A stretch of 11,537 bases of DNA. Source: Chloroflexota bacterium (lineage in GTDB: Bacteria > Chloroflexota > Dehalococcoidia > SAR202 > UBA11138). A model generated the notes under the pieces. The model worked only from the letters and a program-made list of their open reading frames with translations. It was not told where the DNA came from and made no database searches. Position numbers and translations under genes: made by a program. Location of the stretch: positions 1 to 11,537 of the forward strand of contig JADFHV010000032.1 of NCBI GenBank assembly GCA_022566975.1, in the 5' to 3' direction. Below, piece after piece: positions 1 to 7,248 of the stretch (the first letter of the stretch is position 1; the number at the start of each line of letters is the position of its first letter).

Positions 1-1568
<1,568 letters not shown>

Positions 1569-1582
1569 CAATCAGGCGTCCG

Positions 1583-2728
1583 TCATCCCTGACCTTCTGG
1601 AGCTGCCTTTTGCTGGGCTTTGGCGTTGACTATTCTGACCTTTGCCCGATCTCTGAGCCCGTTCTGACCGACCACGATGATGGGCGTGTCGGCCTCTATG
1701 AGCGACAGCGCCTCGACGTGCTCGCTGTTCTCGTAACCGACGTCCACCTTGACTTTGGTGGCCGTGCTGTCGGTGACGATAAAGACGTAGCGATCGCCCC
1801 CGTCGTAGACGATGGCTTCCTTTGGCAGCAGGATGGCCGAAGCATGAGTGTCGGTCACCACCTTTACGTTGACGAAAATGCCCGGTCTCAGGTATTCCCA
1901 TCGGTCCCGCAGGCTCACCGTGACCTTGAACGTGCCGCTCTTGGGATCGACGACTGGACTGATGCGCTTGACATACCCCCTGAAGCGCATGCCCTCGAGA
2001 AAATCGGACTCCACTTCGGCTCTCTGACCCCGCTTTATGGTGGTCAGGTATCTGCCGGGCACGAACACTTTGGCGATCATGTCGTCGAGCTTGATCAGTT
2101 CGTAGAGCTTGACACCCGGGGCAACCCTGGCGCCGACCTGCACCTCCCGCGAAGTGATCACACCTGAAAAGGGCGCCCTGATGGCCGTGTGCTCCAGAGC
2201 CAGCCGCGCCTTCTCGCGTCGCAGACGCGACTCTTCGAGCCGGAAGAGCTGGTCCTCGTGTGCCTGGGCGCTGATGAGCTTGCGGCGATACATCTCCGCG
2301 GTGCGTTTGTAGCCCGCCTCGAGATGGCGCAGATTCATGGCGCTCTCGCGGTCGTCGATACGGGCCTGCTCCGCGTCCAGGAGGACCAGCGTGTCACCGG
2401 CGGCAACACGGTCTCCCTCCTCGACCCGCACCTCCTCCACCAGACCGCTCACTTCGGGATGAATCTCCACCGAGGCCTCGGTCTCCACGGTTGAACTGAA
2501 GAGCAGGAATGAGGAGATCTCGCCTACTATGGCCAGCGCGATCTCCACCGGTACCGCATCGATCCTCATGCGCGTGGAGTCGGCGCCGGCACGGTCGGCG
2601 TCGGCCGTAGAATCGGCTGTGGCCGTCTCGCCGTTGGAGCTCTCCGCTGCTGCCGAATCACTTTCGAGATACTGGCACCCCCACAGAGCCGGAAACGCCA
2701 GTGTGAATACACAGAGCAGGACCCGCAT
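1583..2728 (-). CDS. RND periplasmic adaptor (membrane fusion) lipoprotein
   Basis: Adaptor of the HlyD/AcrA type that bridges the RND permease to an outer-membrane channel. The start at 2728 was chosen because it places a short signal peptide, MRVLLCVFTLAFPALWGC, with the lipobox LWGC and lipid-bearing Cys18. The frame stays open upstream to a TTG at 2836 and another ATG at 2779, either of which would bury the signal; none of the three has a good ribosome site. After the Cys comes a disordered Ala/Ser/Asp/Thr-rich linker (to about residue 54). Then follow the first lipoyl half (HPEVSGLVEEVRVEEGDRV, about 85-117), a charged helical hairpin (about 118-178), the second lipoyl half (AIRAPFSGVITSREVQVGAR), the beta-barrel with FVPGRYLTTIKRGQ, and a membrane-proximal domain from about 293. 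No outer-membrane channel gene is in view. Confidence 0.9.
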   Translation of the reverse strand: MRVLLCVFTLAFPALWGCQYLESDSAAAESSNGETATADSTADADRAGADSTRMRIDAVPVEIALAIVGEISSFLLFSSTVETEASVEIHPEVSGLVEEVRVEEGDRVAAGDTLVLLDAEQARIDDRESAMNLRHLEAGYKRTAEMYRRKLISAQAHEDQLFRLEESRLRREKARLALEHTAIRAPFSGVITSREVQVGARVAPGVKLYELIKLDDMIAKVFVPGRYLTTIKRGQRAEVESDFLEGMRFRGYVKRISPVVDPKSGTFKVTVSLRDRWEYLRPGIFVNVKVVTDTHASAILLPKEAIVYDGGDRYVFIVTDSTATKVKVDVGYENSEHVEALSLIEADTPIIVVGQNGLRDRAKVRIVNAKAQQKAAPEGQG

Positions 2729-2840
2729 TGGGACGTGCCCCGCAGTTCCGGGCGGTTCAGCTGATTGAAAGCTCTTCATGGCCGGTGATGGAACGGGTGC
2801 CAGAGGACTTTCTGAGGGGCCGACTCGGGATCCCAAAAAC

Positions 2841-2868
2841 TTGTCTATCTTGCTGGAAATAATACATT
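2841..2868 (+). promoter_or_regulatory. Candidate promoter for the DUF1360-like gene
   Basis: TTGTCT (2841-2846), a 16-base spacer and TACATT (2863-2868) each match the consensus at 4 of 6. The hexamers lie in a noticeably AT-rich patch between two divergent genes, and the predicted start of transcription is about 40 bases before the gene. It lies directly next to the promoter on the other strand, so the two may share control. Support is moderate to weak. Confidence 0.35.
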
Positions 2869-2878
2869 ACTGAAAGTC

Positions 2879-2907
2879 ATTGAAGCCACAAACGTGGTCC
2901 TTGTCAA
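2879..2907 (-). promoter_or_regulatory. Sigma-70-type promoter for the adaptor-RND operon, palindrome in spacer
   Basis: On the minus strand a perfect -35 TTGACA (2907-2902) is followed by a 17-base spacer and a -10 TTCAAT (2884-2879), which matches TATAAT at 4 of 6. The spacer contains the short palindrome CCACGTTTGTGG (2897-2886), a possible operator. Transcription would begin near 2872, about 144 bases before the preferred ATG, or about 36 bases before the TTG at 2836. This leaves the adaptor start somewhat open. Confidence 0.5.
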
Positions 2908-2913
2908 GCTGGA

Positions 2914-3375
2914 ATGATGTATCTGGAGATCGTCGCAGTCGTCGCCGTCTGTACAGGTCTGACGCGGTTCATTCGCCAGTCGGACGCCACGGCGGGGTTG
3001 CGCGAAGCCGTCAGCGACAGATCCGGATTCCTGGCCAAGCTGTTGGCCTGCCCGCACTGCCTGTCGTTCTGGATTGCCGTCCTCTGCACCCTCTTGCTGT
3101 GGGGCTTCAGAGAGCTCTCCTACCTGGAGGTGGGCGTGTTCTTGTTGCTCGGGTGGCGTGGCGCCTACTATGTCAACCGGCAGCTGGACAAGCGGTCGGA
3201 GCGCCGAGCAGCGATCGCCAGCGGCCCGTTGAGCGCGTCCTCCTTCGCCTGCTGTGAGCTCTCCGCCACGTACATCTCGCGAGCGATCCGCCAGTCGCGC
3301 CGAAGCGGTGTCTTGCCCGTCTTGGCCGCGCCCTGCTCCACCGCCTCCCAGTGGCCCGGCAGCTGTGTCCTATGA
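2914..3375 (+). CDS. DUF1360-like small membrane protein with chimeric tail
   Basis: The first roughly 97 residues look like a DUF1360-type inner-membrane protein. They have an N-terminal hydrophobic helix (MMYLEIVAVVAVCTGLTRFI), the diagnostic LLACPHCLSFW with Cys46-x-x-Cys49, and two further hydrophobic stretches ending near GVFLLLGWRGAYY. The molecular function of this family is not established. DUF1360 proteins normally end soon after the last helix. Here the frame runs on to 3375, but residues from about 100 onward are simply the antisense of the luciferase-like gene on the other strand, so that tail is unlikely to be native. ATG codons at 2914 and 2917 are both possible, and neither has a strong Shine-Dalgarno. 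The gene is divergent from the efflux operon with 185 bases between starts; a functional link is not shown. Confidence 0.65.
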   Translation: MMYLEIVAVVAVCTGLTRFIRQSDATAGLREAVSDRSGFLAKLLACPHCLSFWIAVLCTLLLWGFRELSYLEVGVFLLLGWRGAYYVNRQLDKRSERRAAIASGPLSASSFACCELSATYISRAIRQSRRSGVLPVLAAPCSTASQWPGSCVL

Positions 3376-4001
3376 CTCAGGCCCGAGCTCATGGGCCACC
3401 AGCCCATCTCCCCGGCGGTCTCCAGCGTCTCTGACCGAGGGCTGGTGCCCGCGACCGCTATGGGAGGATGGGGCTTCTGGTAGGGCCTCATGTGAAACCA
3501 CAGCTTTCGGTCCGGCATCGGCTCGTAGACCGTCGAGTTGAAATACTTGCCCTGGAACTCGAAAGGCTCATCCTCCGTCCATAGCCTCAGGATCAGATCG
3601 ATGGACTCCCGCATCCGGTCTCGAGGAGTTCCGGAGTCGGGCCCTATGCCGAACACCCCCGACTCCTCGGGCGAACCGCCGGCTCCGATCCCGAAGTAGA
3701 ACCTGCCCCTGGCCAGGTGGTCCAGCATCGCGATGCGGTGCGCGACCATGACCGGGTTGTGGTAGTGCAAGAGCACGACTCCTGTGGCGAGGACCATCTG
3801 CTCGGTCTCTCCCAGAGCACGCGCGATGAATATGTCGGGGGCCGGGATGTTCTCCCACGGGAGGGTGAAATGCTCGCCGATCCACGCCTCGCTGAATCCG
3901 AGACCATCGGCCAGCTTCAGCAGCGCCAAGTCCTCTTCATAGGTCTCCGCGTGGACCCGGTCGGGCGGGTGCAAAGGCATGCTGAACAGACCTAGCTTCA
4001 T
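3168..4001 (-). CDS. Luciferase-like flavin monooxygenase, 3'-truncated
   Basis: Member of the bacterial luciferase-like (LLM) superfamily: TIM-barrel enzymes that use reduced FMN or F420 for oxygenation or hydride transfer. The ATG at 4001 has an AGAGGAG Shine-Dalgarno ending four bases upstream and gives the typical start MKLGLFSMPLHPPDR. Family signatures follow in order: ADGLGFSEAWIGEHFTLPWE, IPAPDIFIARALG, TGVVLLHYHNPVMVAHRIAM, GRFYFGIGAGGSPEESG, ESIDLILRLWTEDEPFEFQG and PYQKPHPPIAVAGTSP. After EMYVAESSQQAKEDALNGPLA the similarity stops and 14 unrelated residues lead to the stop codon, so the protein is 277 residues. I expect roughly 350 or more for this family, which means the last barrel strand and helix are probably missing and activity is doubtful. 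It has its own promoter and lies 142 bases downstream of the hydroxy-acid oxidase. Substrate unknown. Confidence 0.82.
   Translation of the reverse strand: MKLGLFSMPLHPPDRVHAETYEEDLALLKLADGLGFSEAWIGEHFTLPWENIPAPDIFIARALGETEQMVLATGVVLLHYHNPVMVAHRIAMLDHLARGRFYFGIGAGGSPEESGVFGIGPDSGTPRDRMRESIDLILRLWTEDEPFEFQGKYFNSTVYEPMPDRKLWFHMRPYQKPHPPIAVAGTSPRSETLETAGEMGWWPMSSGLSHRTQLPGHWEAVEQGAAKTGKTPLRRDWRIAREMYVAESSQQAKEDALNGPLAIAARRSDRLSSCRLT
3200..3225. other. Junction: two convergent genes lose their ends here
   Basis: Left of this point the plus strand reads as DUF1360-like protein (up to about YYVNRQLDKRSE). Right of it the minus strand reads as conserved luciferase-like sequence, the last recognisable residues being EDALNGPLA, encoded at about 3240-3217. 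The remaining 14 minus-strand residues before the stop at 3168 lie over the DUF1360 coding region. The palindrome GCGATCGC sits at 3211-3218. No inverted repeat, transposase remnant or target duplication is visible. Confidence 0.65.
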
Positions 4002-4041
4002 CGATCTCCTCTCTTTACTCGCAAGACCAGTGGTGGCAGAG

Positions 4042-4047
4042 ATTATA
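4042..4047 (-). promoter_or_regulatory. Perfect -10 element upstream of the luciferase-like gene
   Basis: TATAAT on the minus strand (4047-4042) lies about 41 bases before the ATG at 4001. No convincing -35 hexamer is found 16-18 bases upstream. Two similar sequences, ACCAGTGGT (4026-4034) and ACCGGTGGT (4050-4058), each followed by GGCA, flank the -10 and could be sites for a regulator. This arrangement suggests activator- or repressor-controlled transcription, but that is inference. Confidence 0.45.
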
Positions 4048-4106
4048 CAACCGGTGGTCGGCACCGCGCACTCCCAGGCGCTATCGTCTGCGTAGGGGTG
4101 GCCCAT

Positions 4107-4131
4107 GTGTCGACCCGAGCGGGACGAACAC
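4107..4131 (-). terminator. Hairpin just after the hydroxy-acid oxidase gene
   Basis: GTGT/ACAC, CG/CG and CCC/GGG pair around a GAGC loop, with one mismatch and one bulge, 12 bases past the oxidase stop codon. There is no run of T after it on the minus strand, so it is not a classical intrinsic terminator; it may only stabilise the 3' end of the message. Confidence 0.25.
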
Positions 4132-4143
4132 GCAGGTTCGCGG

Positions 4144-5286
4144 CTACGGAGGCAGATGCTCGGTGTTGTCCTCATCGACGCCGCTGCCGGTGGCACTCTC
4201 GGTGGAACGGTGACCGCCAGGGAGAGTGACGGCCGACCGGTCGATGGCGGCGACACTTGTGAAGCCGCAGAGGGCCATGGCCCGGTCGAACTCCGCCTTC
4301 AGTAGCTTGAGCACACTCAAGACACCGGCCTCACCTTCTACGGCGAGCCCCCAGAAGACCGGCCTCATCACCAGTACGGCGCGCGCACCCAAAGCCAACG
4401 CCTTCAGCACGTCCGTGCCGCGACGGACTCCGGAGTCCAGGTACACTTCCAGCCGATCGCCGACCGCCTGCGCTATCTCAGGCAGTACCTCGATCGATGC
4501 CGGTGCGCCGTCCAACGTCCTGCCCCCGTGGTTGGACACGACGATAGCATCGGCTCCATGCTCCGCACACAAAACGGCATCCTCCACCGTCATAATCCCC
4601 TTTATGACCAACGGCAGCCCCGTCAGGCCGCGGAGCCAGCCGAGCCTGGACCAGGTAAGCCCGTGGAACCGAAGCCTCTGGCCGGTCGGGTCCTCGCGGG
4701 CCTCCAGGAGCGCGGCGGCCAGCAGCTCGCCGTAGCCACCTAGATTACCGGTTACCAGCTCTCGCGATGGCACGAATCGGTTGTGCAGATCGCGTTCCCG
4801 GAGGGGACGGACGGGGGCGTCAACTGTGAGGACGACGGCGGAATAAGCGGCCGCCTCGGCCCTGGTTAGGAGCAGCTCGGTGAGCTCGTCACTGAAATGG
4901 TAGAGCTGGACCCAGAGCGGGCCTGATGCCGCGTCCGCTATCTCCTCGACCCTGTAGCCGGAGCCGGTCGGCACCGCCATGATAGTGCCGGCGGCTCCCG
5001 CAGCTCTGGCTGTCGCCTGCTCTCCGTCCGGATGGACCTGACGCTGCGGACCGCCGGGGCCGATCATGACGGGGAAGTCTATCCGATGTCCCAGCACACT
5101 GGTCGACAGGTCCCGCGAGCTGACGTCTACCAGAACGCGAGGGTTCAAGGCGATCTCGTCAAACGCTCCCCGGTTCCTGGCTAACGTGATCTCGTCTACG
5201 GCGCCACCCTGGATGTAGTCGAACAGGTCGTGGGGCATCCGGGACTTCGCCAGCGACTCGAAGTCGAAAAGACTGATCGGCTCCAT
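4144..5286 (-). CDS. FMN-dependent alpha-hydroxy-acid oxidase/dehydrogenase
   Basis: Flavoenzyme of the glycolate oxidase / L-lactate dehydrogenase family, which oxidises 2-hydroxy acids to 2-oxo acids. The 380-residue length is normal. Residues aligned by eye with spinach glycolate oxidase are present: Tyr24 (LFDYIQGGAVDE), Tyr129 (WVQLYHF), Arg163 (PLRERDLHNRF), Lys229 (LVIKGI), catalytic His253 and Arg256 (SNHGGRTLDGAPAS), and the phosphate-binding DSGVRRGTDVLKALALGA. The active site therefore looks complete. Departures are MIGPGGPQRQ and VPTGSGY in the flavin/substrate loops, and Met307-Arg308 where Gly-Arg is usual; these may shift the substrate range. The last 25 residues (rich in Ser, Gly, Asp and Glu) look disordered. 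A GGGAG site precedes the ATG, and a near-consensus promoter lies just upstream. It is divergent from the aminotransferase operon. Exact substrate cannot be told. Confidence 0.93.
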   Translation of the reverse strand: MEPISLFDFESLAKSRMPHDLFDYIQGGAVDEITLARNRGAFDEIALNPRVLVDVSSRDLSTSVLGHRIDFPVMIGPGGPQRQVHPDGEQATARAAGAAGTIMAVPTGSGYRVEEIADAASGPLWVQLYHFSDELTELLLTRAEAAAYSAVVLTVDAPVRPLRERDLHNRFVPSRELVTGNLGGYGELLAAALLEAREDPTGQRLRFHGLTWSRLGWLRGLTGLPLVIKGIMTVEDAVLCAEHGADAIVVSNHGGRTLDGAPASIEVLPEIAQAVGDRLEVYLDSGVRRGTDVLKALALGARAVLVMRPVFWGLAVEGEAGVLSVLKLLKAEFDRAMALCGFTSVAAIDRSAVTLPGGHRSTESATGSGVDEDNTEHLPP

Positions 5287-5330
5287 CTGTCGTCTCCCAA
5301 GTAGGGACAGTCCGGCGTGAGGCCGCGGCG

Positions 5331-5359
5331 ATTATAGGTTTGCCCGCCCCCAGGGTCAA
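5331..5359 (-). promoter_or_regulatory. Near-consensus sigma-70 promoter for the hydroxy-acid oxidase
   Basis: On the minus strand, TTGACC (5359-5354), a 17-base spacer and a perfect TATAAT (5336-5331). Transcription would start near 5324, leaving a leader of about 38 bases before the ATG. Only one of twelve consensus positions differs, which is unusual in such GC-rich surroundings and makes this a confident call. Confidence 0.75.
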
Positions 5360-5377
5360 CACCACGCCTCCCGCGTT

Positions 5378-5404
5378 TTGCGTCAACGGGGGTTGTGCTA
5401 CACT
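5378..5404 (+). promoter_or_regulatory. Candidate extended -10 promoter for the aminotransferase operon
   Basis: TGC-TACACT (5396-5404) forms an extended -10, with TTGCGT (5378-5383) as a possible -35 at a short 15-base spacing. The hexamer TACACT is the same as in the transhydrogenase promoter. The leader to the ATG at 5491 would be about 80 bases. Because the -10 covers the GTG at 5395, it argues against translation beginning there. It stands back to back with the oxidase promoter, with 18 bases between the two -35 elements. Confidence 0.5.
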
Positions 5405-5490
5405 TGCGGCGACTTTCCGGGCGGGGCCATTTCAGGGCCTTCGTCGCGCCCGGAGGATACCACCGAGCGCCGTTTCGTCGGGAGATGTCC

Positions 5491-6795
5491 ATGGTCAGGG
5501 GCGCCATAAGAGGCAGGACGGGGGAAGAGCTGCTCCACGACCTCGAGGAGTTCATCCCCGGGGGAGTGCTCTACCGCGGTAAGCTCCCGGACGAGGTCAG
5601 GACGGTCTTTGCCCGTGGTCGGGGTAGTCGCATCTGGGACGTGGACGGAAACGAGTATATAGACTACATACTCGGCTCCGGCCCAATGATCCTCGGGCAC
5701 GCCCATCCGGCCGTGACTCGGGCCCTGCAGGACCGGGTAGAGCGCGGCACCCAGTTCATGCAGCCGACGGACGTCATGCTGAAGCATGCTCGGAAGGTGA
5801 TGAGCGCCATCCCCGGTGCGGAGAAGATCAAATACGCCGGCACCGGTAGCGAGGCGACGTTTGTCGCCCTGCGGCTTGCCAGGGTCTTCACAGGCAAGAC
5901 CAAGGTCCTCAAGTTCGAGGGCGCATTCCACGGCACAAACGACTACGTCTCCTTCAGCACCAATCCGACGCAGATGCTCCCGTTTCCCCAGCCCGAGCCG
6001 GACACCGGGGGCATTCCGCAGGGGGTCGCGGACACGGTGCTCATAGCCCCTTACAACGATGCCGACCAGACCTGCGAGATAATCCGGCAGCATAAGGACG
6101 ATCTCGCCGCCGTGATACTAGACCCACAGATGCGCCACATCGCGCCCCAGCAGGAGTTTCTGGACGCCGTCCGCCAATGCACACGAGAGTGCGGAGTCGT
6201 CTTTATCCTGGACGAGGTCGTGACGGGGTTCCGTCTGGCATGGGGCGGAGCTCAGGAGGTCTACGGAATCGACCCGGACCTCACAACACTGGGCAAGGCC
6301 CTGGGCGGCGGAATAGGTATAGGCTGCATCGTCGGCCCTGACGAGATCATGAGCAGACTGGACCCCGCCATGAAGGCCCAGGGGCAGTATGCTCAGGGGA
6401 GCGGGACCTTTACCGCCAACCCGCTGGCCACCGCCGCCGGCCTGACAGCCCTGGAGGAGCTGGAAAAACCCGGCACCTACGACCGGCTGCGTGAGATGGG
6501 CGCTCGGCTGCGAGACGGGCTAAGAGGCGTTTGCGAGCGGTTGGAGGTGCCGGCGCTTGTAACCAGCGAGGGACCGACGGTAGACGTCAAGTTCACGGAC
6601 CGGCCGGAGATACCGGACTACCGCTCCGAGCTCCACCTCGACCACGAGCTGCACGGCCGTATCGGGACCGAGATGATGAAGCGGGGTATATTTAGCATCT
6701 CTGGTACCGGCTTCTACATATCGACCGTGCATACCGGGCCGGAGATAGACGAGACCGTGGAGGTCTTCGAGGCGGCCCTCAGGGCCTCACGCTAG
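5491..6795 (+). CDS. Class-III PLP aminotransferase, glutamate-1-semialdehyde mutase-like
   Basis: Fold-type I PLP enzyme of the HemL-like aminotransferase branch, 434 residues. The ATG at 5491 was chosen because GGAG (5481-5484) lies six bases before it; the frame extends upstream to a GTG at 5395, but that overlaps the promoter. Visible motifs: EEFIPGGVLYRG and WDVDGNEYIDYILGSGPMIL near the start, ILGHAHPAVTRAL, YAGTGSEATFVALRLAR (phosphate binding), EGAFHGTNDY, Asp241 in ILDEVVTGFR (pyridine nitrogen), Lys269 in TTLGKALGGG (Schiff base) and ANPLATAAGL. It departs from biosynthetic HemL at ILDPQMRHIAPQQ, where HemL has an EP motif followed by GNMG-type sequence, so I read it as a paralogue with a different substrate, not a haem-synthesis enzyme. 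It is first in a plus-strand operon with the genes that follow. Confidence 0.88.
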   Translation: MVRGAIRGRTGEELLHDLEEFIPGGVLYRGKLPDEVRTVFARGRGSRIWDVDGNEYIDYILGSGPMILGHAHPAVTRALQDRVERGTQFMQPTDVMLKHARKVMSAIPGAEKIKYAGTGSEATFVALRLARVFTGKTKVLKFEGAFHGTNDYVSFSTNPTQMLPFPQPEPDTGGIPQGVADTVLIAPYNDADQTCEIIRQHKDDLAAVILDPQMRHIAPQQEFLDAVRQCTRECGVVFILDEVVTGFRLAWGGAQEVYGIDPDLTTLGKALGGGIGIGCIVGPDEIMSRLDPAMKAQGQYAQGSGTFTANPLATAAGLTALEELEKPGTYDRLREMGARLRDGLRGVCERLEVPALVTSEGPTVDVKFTDRPEIPDYRSELHLDHELHGRIGTEMMKRGIFSISGTGFYISTVHTGPEIDETVEVFEAALRASR

Positions 6796-6810
6796 CCGGG
6801 GAGGGACTGC

Positions 6811-7242
6811 TTGGACCCAGAGCTGGCCAGGGCGATTTCCGAGTCCCGCGAGGTATACATCACCACCTACGACGCAGACGGTAAGCCCGGTACGGTCCCG
6901 GTGTGGTTCGACTACCACGACGAAAGGTTTTACGTGTCTACTTACCCGGACTCACTCAAGGTAGGGAAGCTCCGGAGGAACCCGGAGGTAAAGCTCACCT
7001 TCGGAAGCCGGCGCGGACCGAGCGTGACCGGCGTCGCCAGGGTGGTGTCGGACGAGGCCCTTATCCAGAGGATTGCCCCGATCCACGACCAGAAGTACGA
7101 CGGCGGCCCCTGGCGGTCGGTCGAGCACCTGGCGGAGATGTGGAGCGAGGGTGTGGAGCGAGGGTGTGGAGCGCTGTCTCTTGGAGATAGTCCCGTCGTG
7201 ACGCCGCGCGCTCCGGCGTCCATTCCGTCCGTCAGGAGGTAG
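6811..7242 (+). CDS. PNPOx-like split-barrel flavin/F420-binding protein, C-terminus probably frameshifted
   Basis: Small protein of the pyridoxamine-phosphate-oxidase-like split beta-barrel superfamily, which binds FMN or F420 and often acts as a reductase. It begins with TTG at 6811 behind a strong GGGGAGGG site (6798-6805), 15 bases after the aminotransferase stop. Family features: VYITTYDADGKPGTVPVWF, FYVSTYPDSLKVGKLRRNP, VKLTFGS and VTGVARVVSDEALIQRIAPI. From about residue 113 the sequence (ERGCGALSLGDSPVV...) stops looking like the family, exactly where a 13-base tandem repeat lies. Deleting one repeat copy on paper gives EGVERCLLEIVPS and a stop at 7199-7201, a 125-residue protein with a plausible last strand. 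The actual frame is 143 residues and its stop lies inside the hydrolase ribosome-site region. It could be inactive, or the repeat may be a sequencing error. Confidence 0.8.
   Translation: MDPELARAISESREVYITTYDADGKPGTVPVWFDYHDERFYVSTYPDSLKVGKLRRNPEVKLTFGSRRGPSVTGVARVVSDEALIQRIAPIHDQKYDGGPWRSVEHLAEMWSEGVERGCGALSLGDSPVVTPRAPASIPSVRR
7139..7174 (+). repeat. 13-base tandem repeat, 2.8 copies
   Basis: TGTGGAGCGAGGG occurs at 7139-7151 and again, identically, at 7152-7164, followed by a partial third copy TGTGGAGCG with one further matching pattern base lost at 7174. The unit is not a multiple of three, so gain or loss of one copy changes the reading frame of the PNPOx-like gene. Perfect identity between copies suggests a recent event. 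Confidence 0.9.
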
Positions 7243-7248
7243 CCGAAT

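Noticed and set aside
3211..3218. GCGATCGC as an integration or recombination site
   Set aside because: An isolated 8-base palindrome, with no flanking duplication, repeat or recombinase nearby; not enough to call an attachment site.
5395..5490. GTG at 5395 as the start of the aminotransferase
   Set aside because: It lies within the -10 element of the likely promoter and adds 32 residues without family resemblance, while ATG 5491 has a well-spaced GGAG.
5398..6093. Minus-strand frame of 231 residues opposite the aminotransferase
   Set aside because: Antisense shadow of a well-supported gene with clear PLP motifs; no ribosome site or family resemblance.
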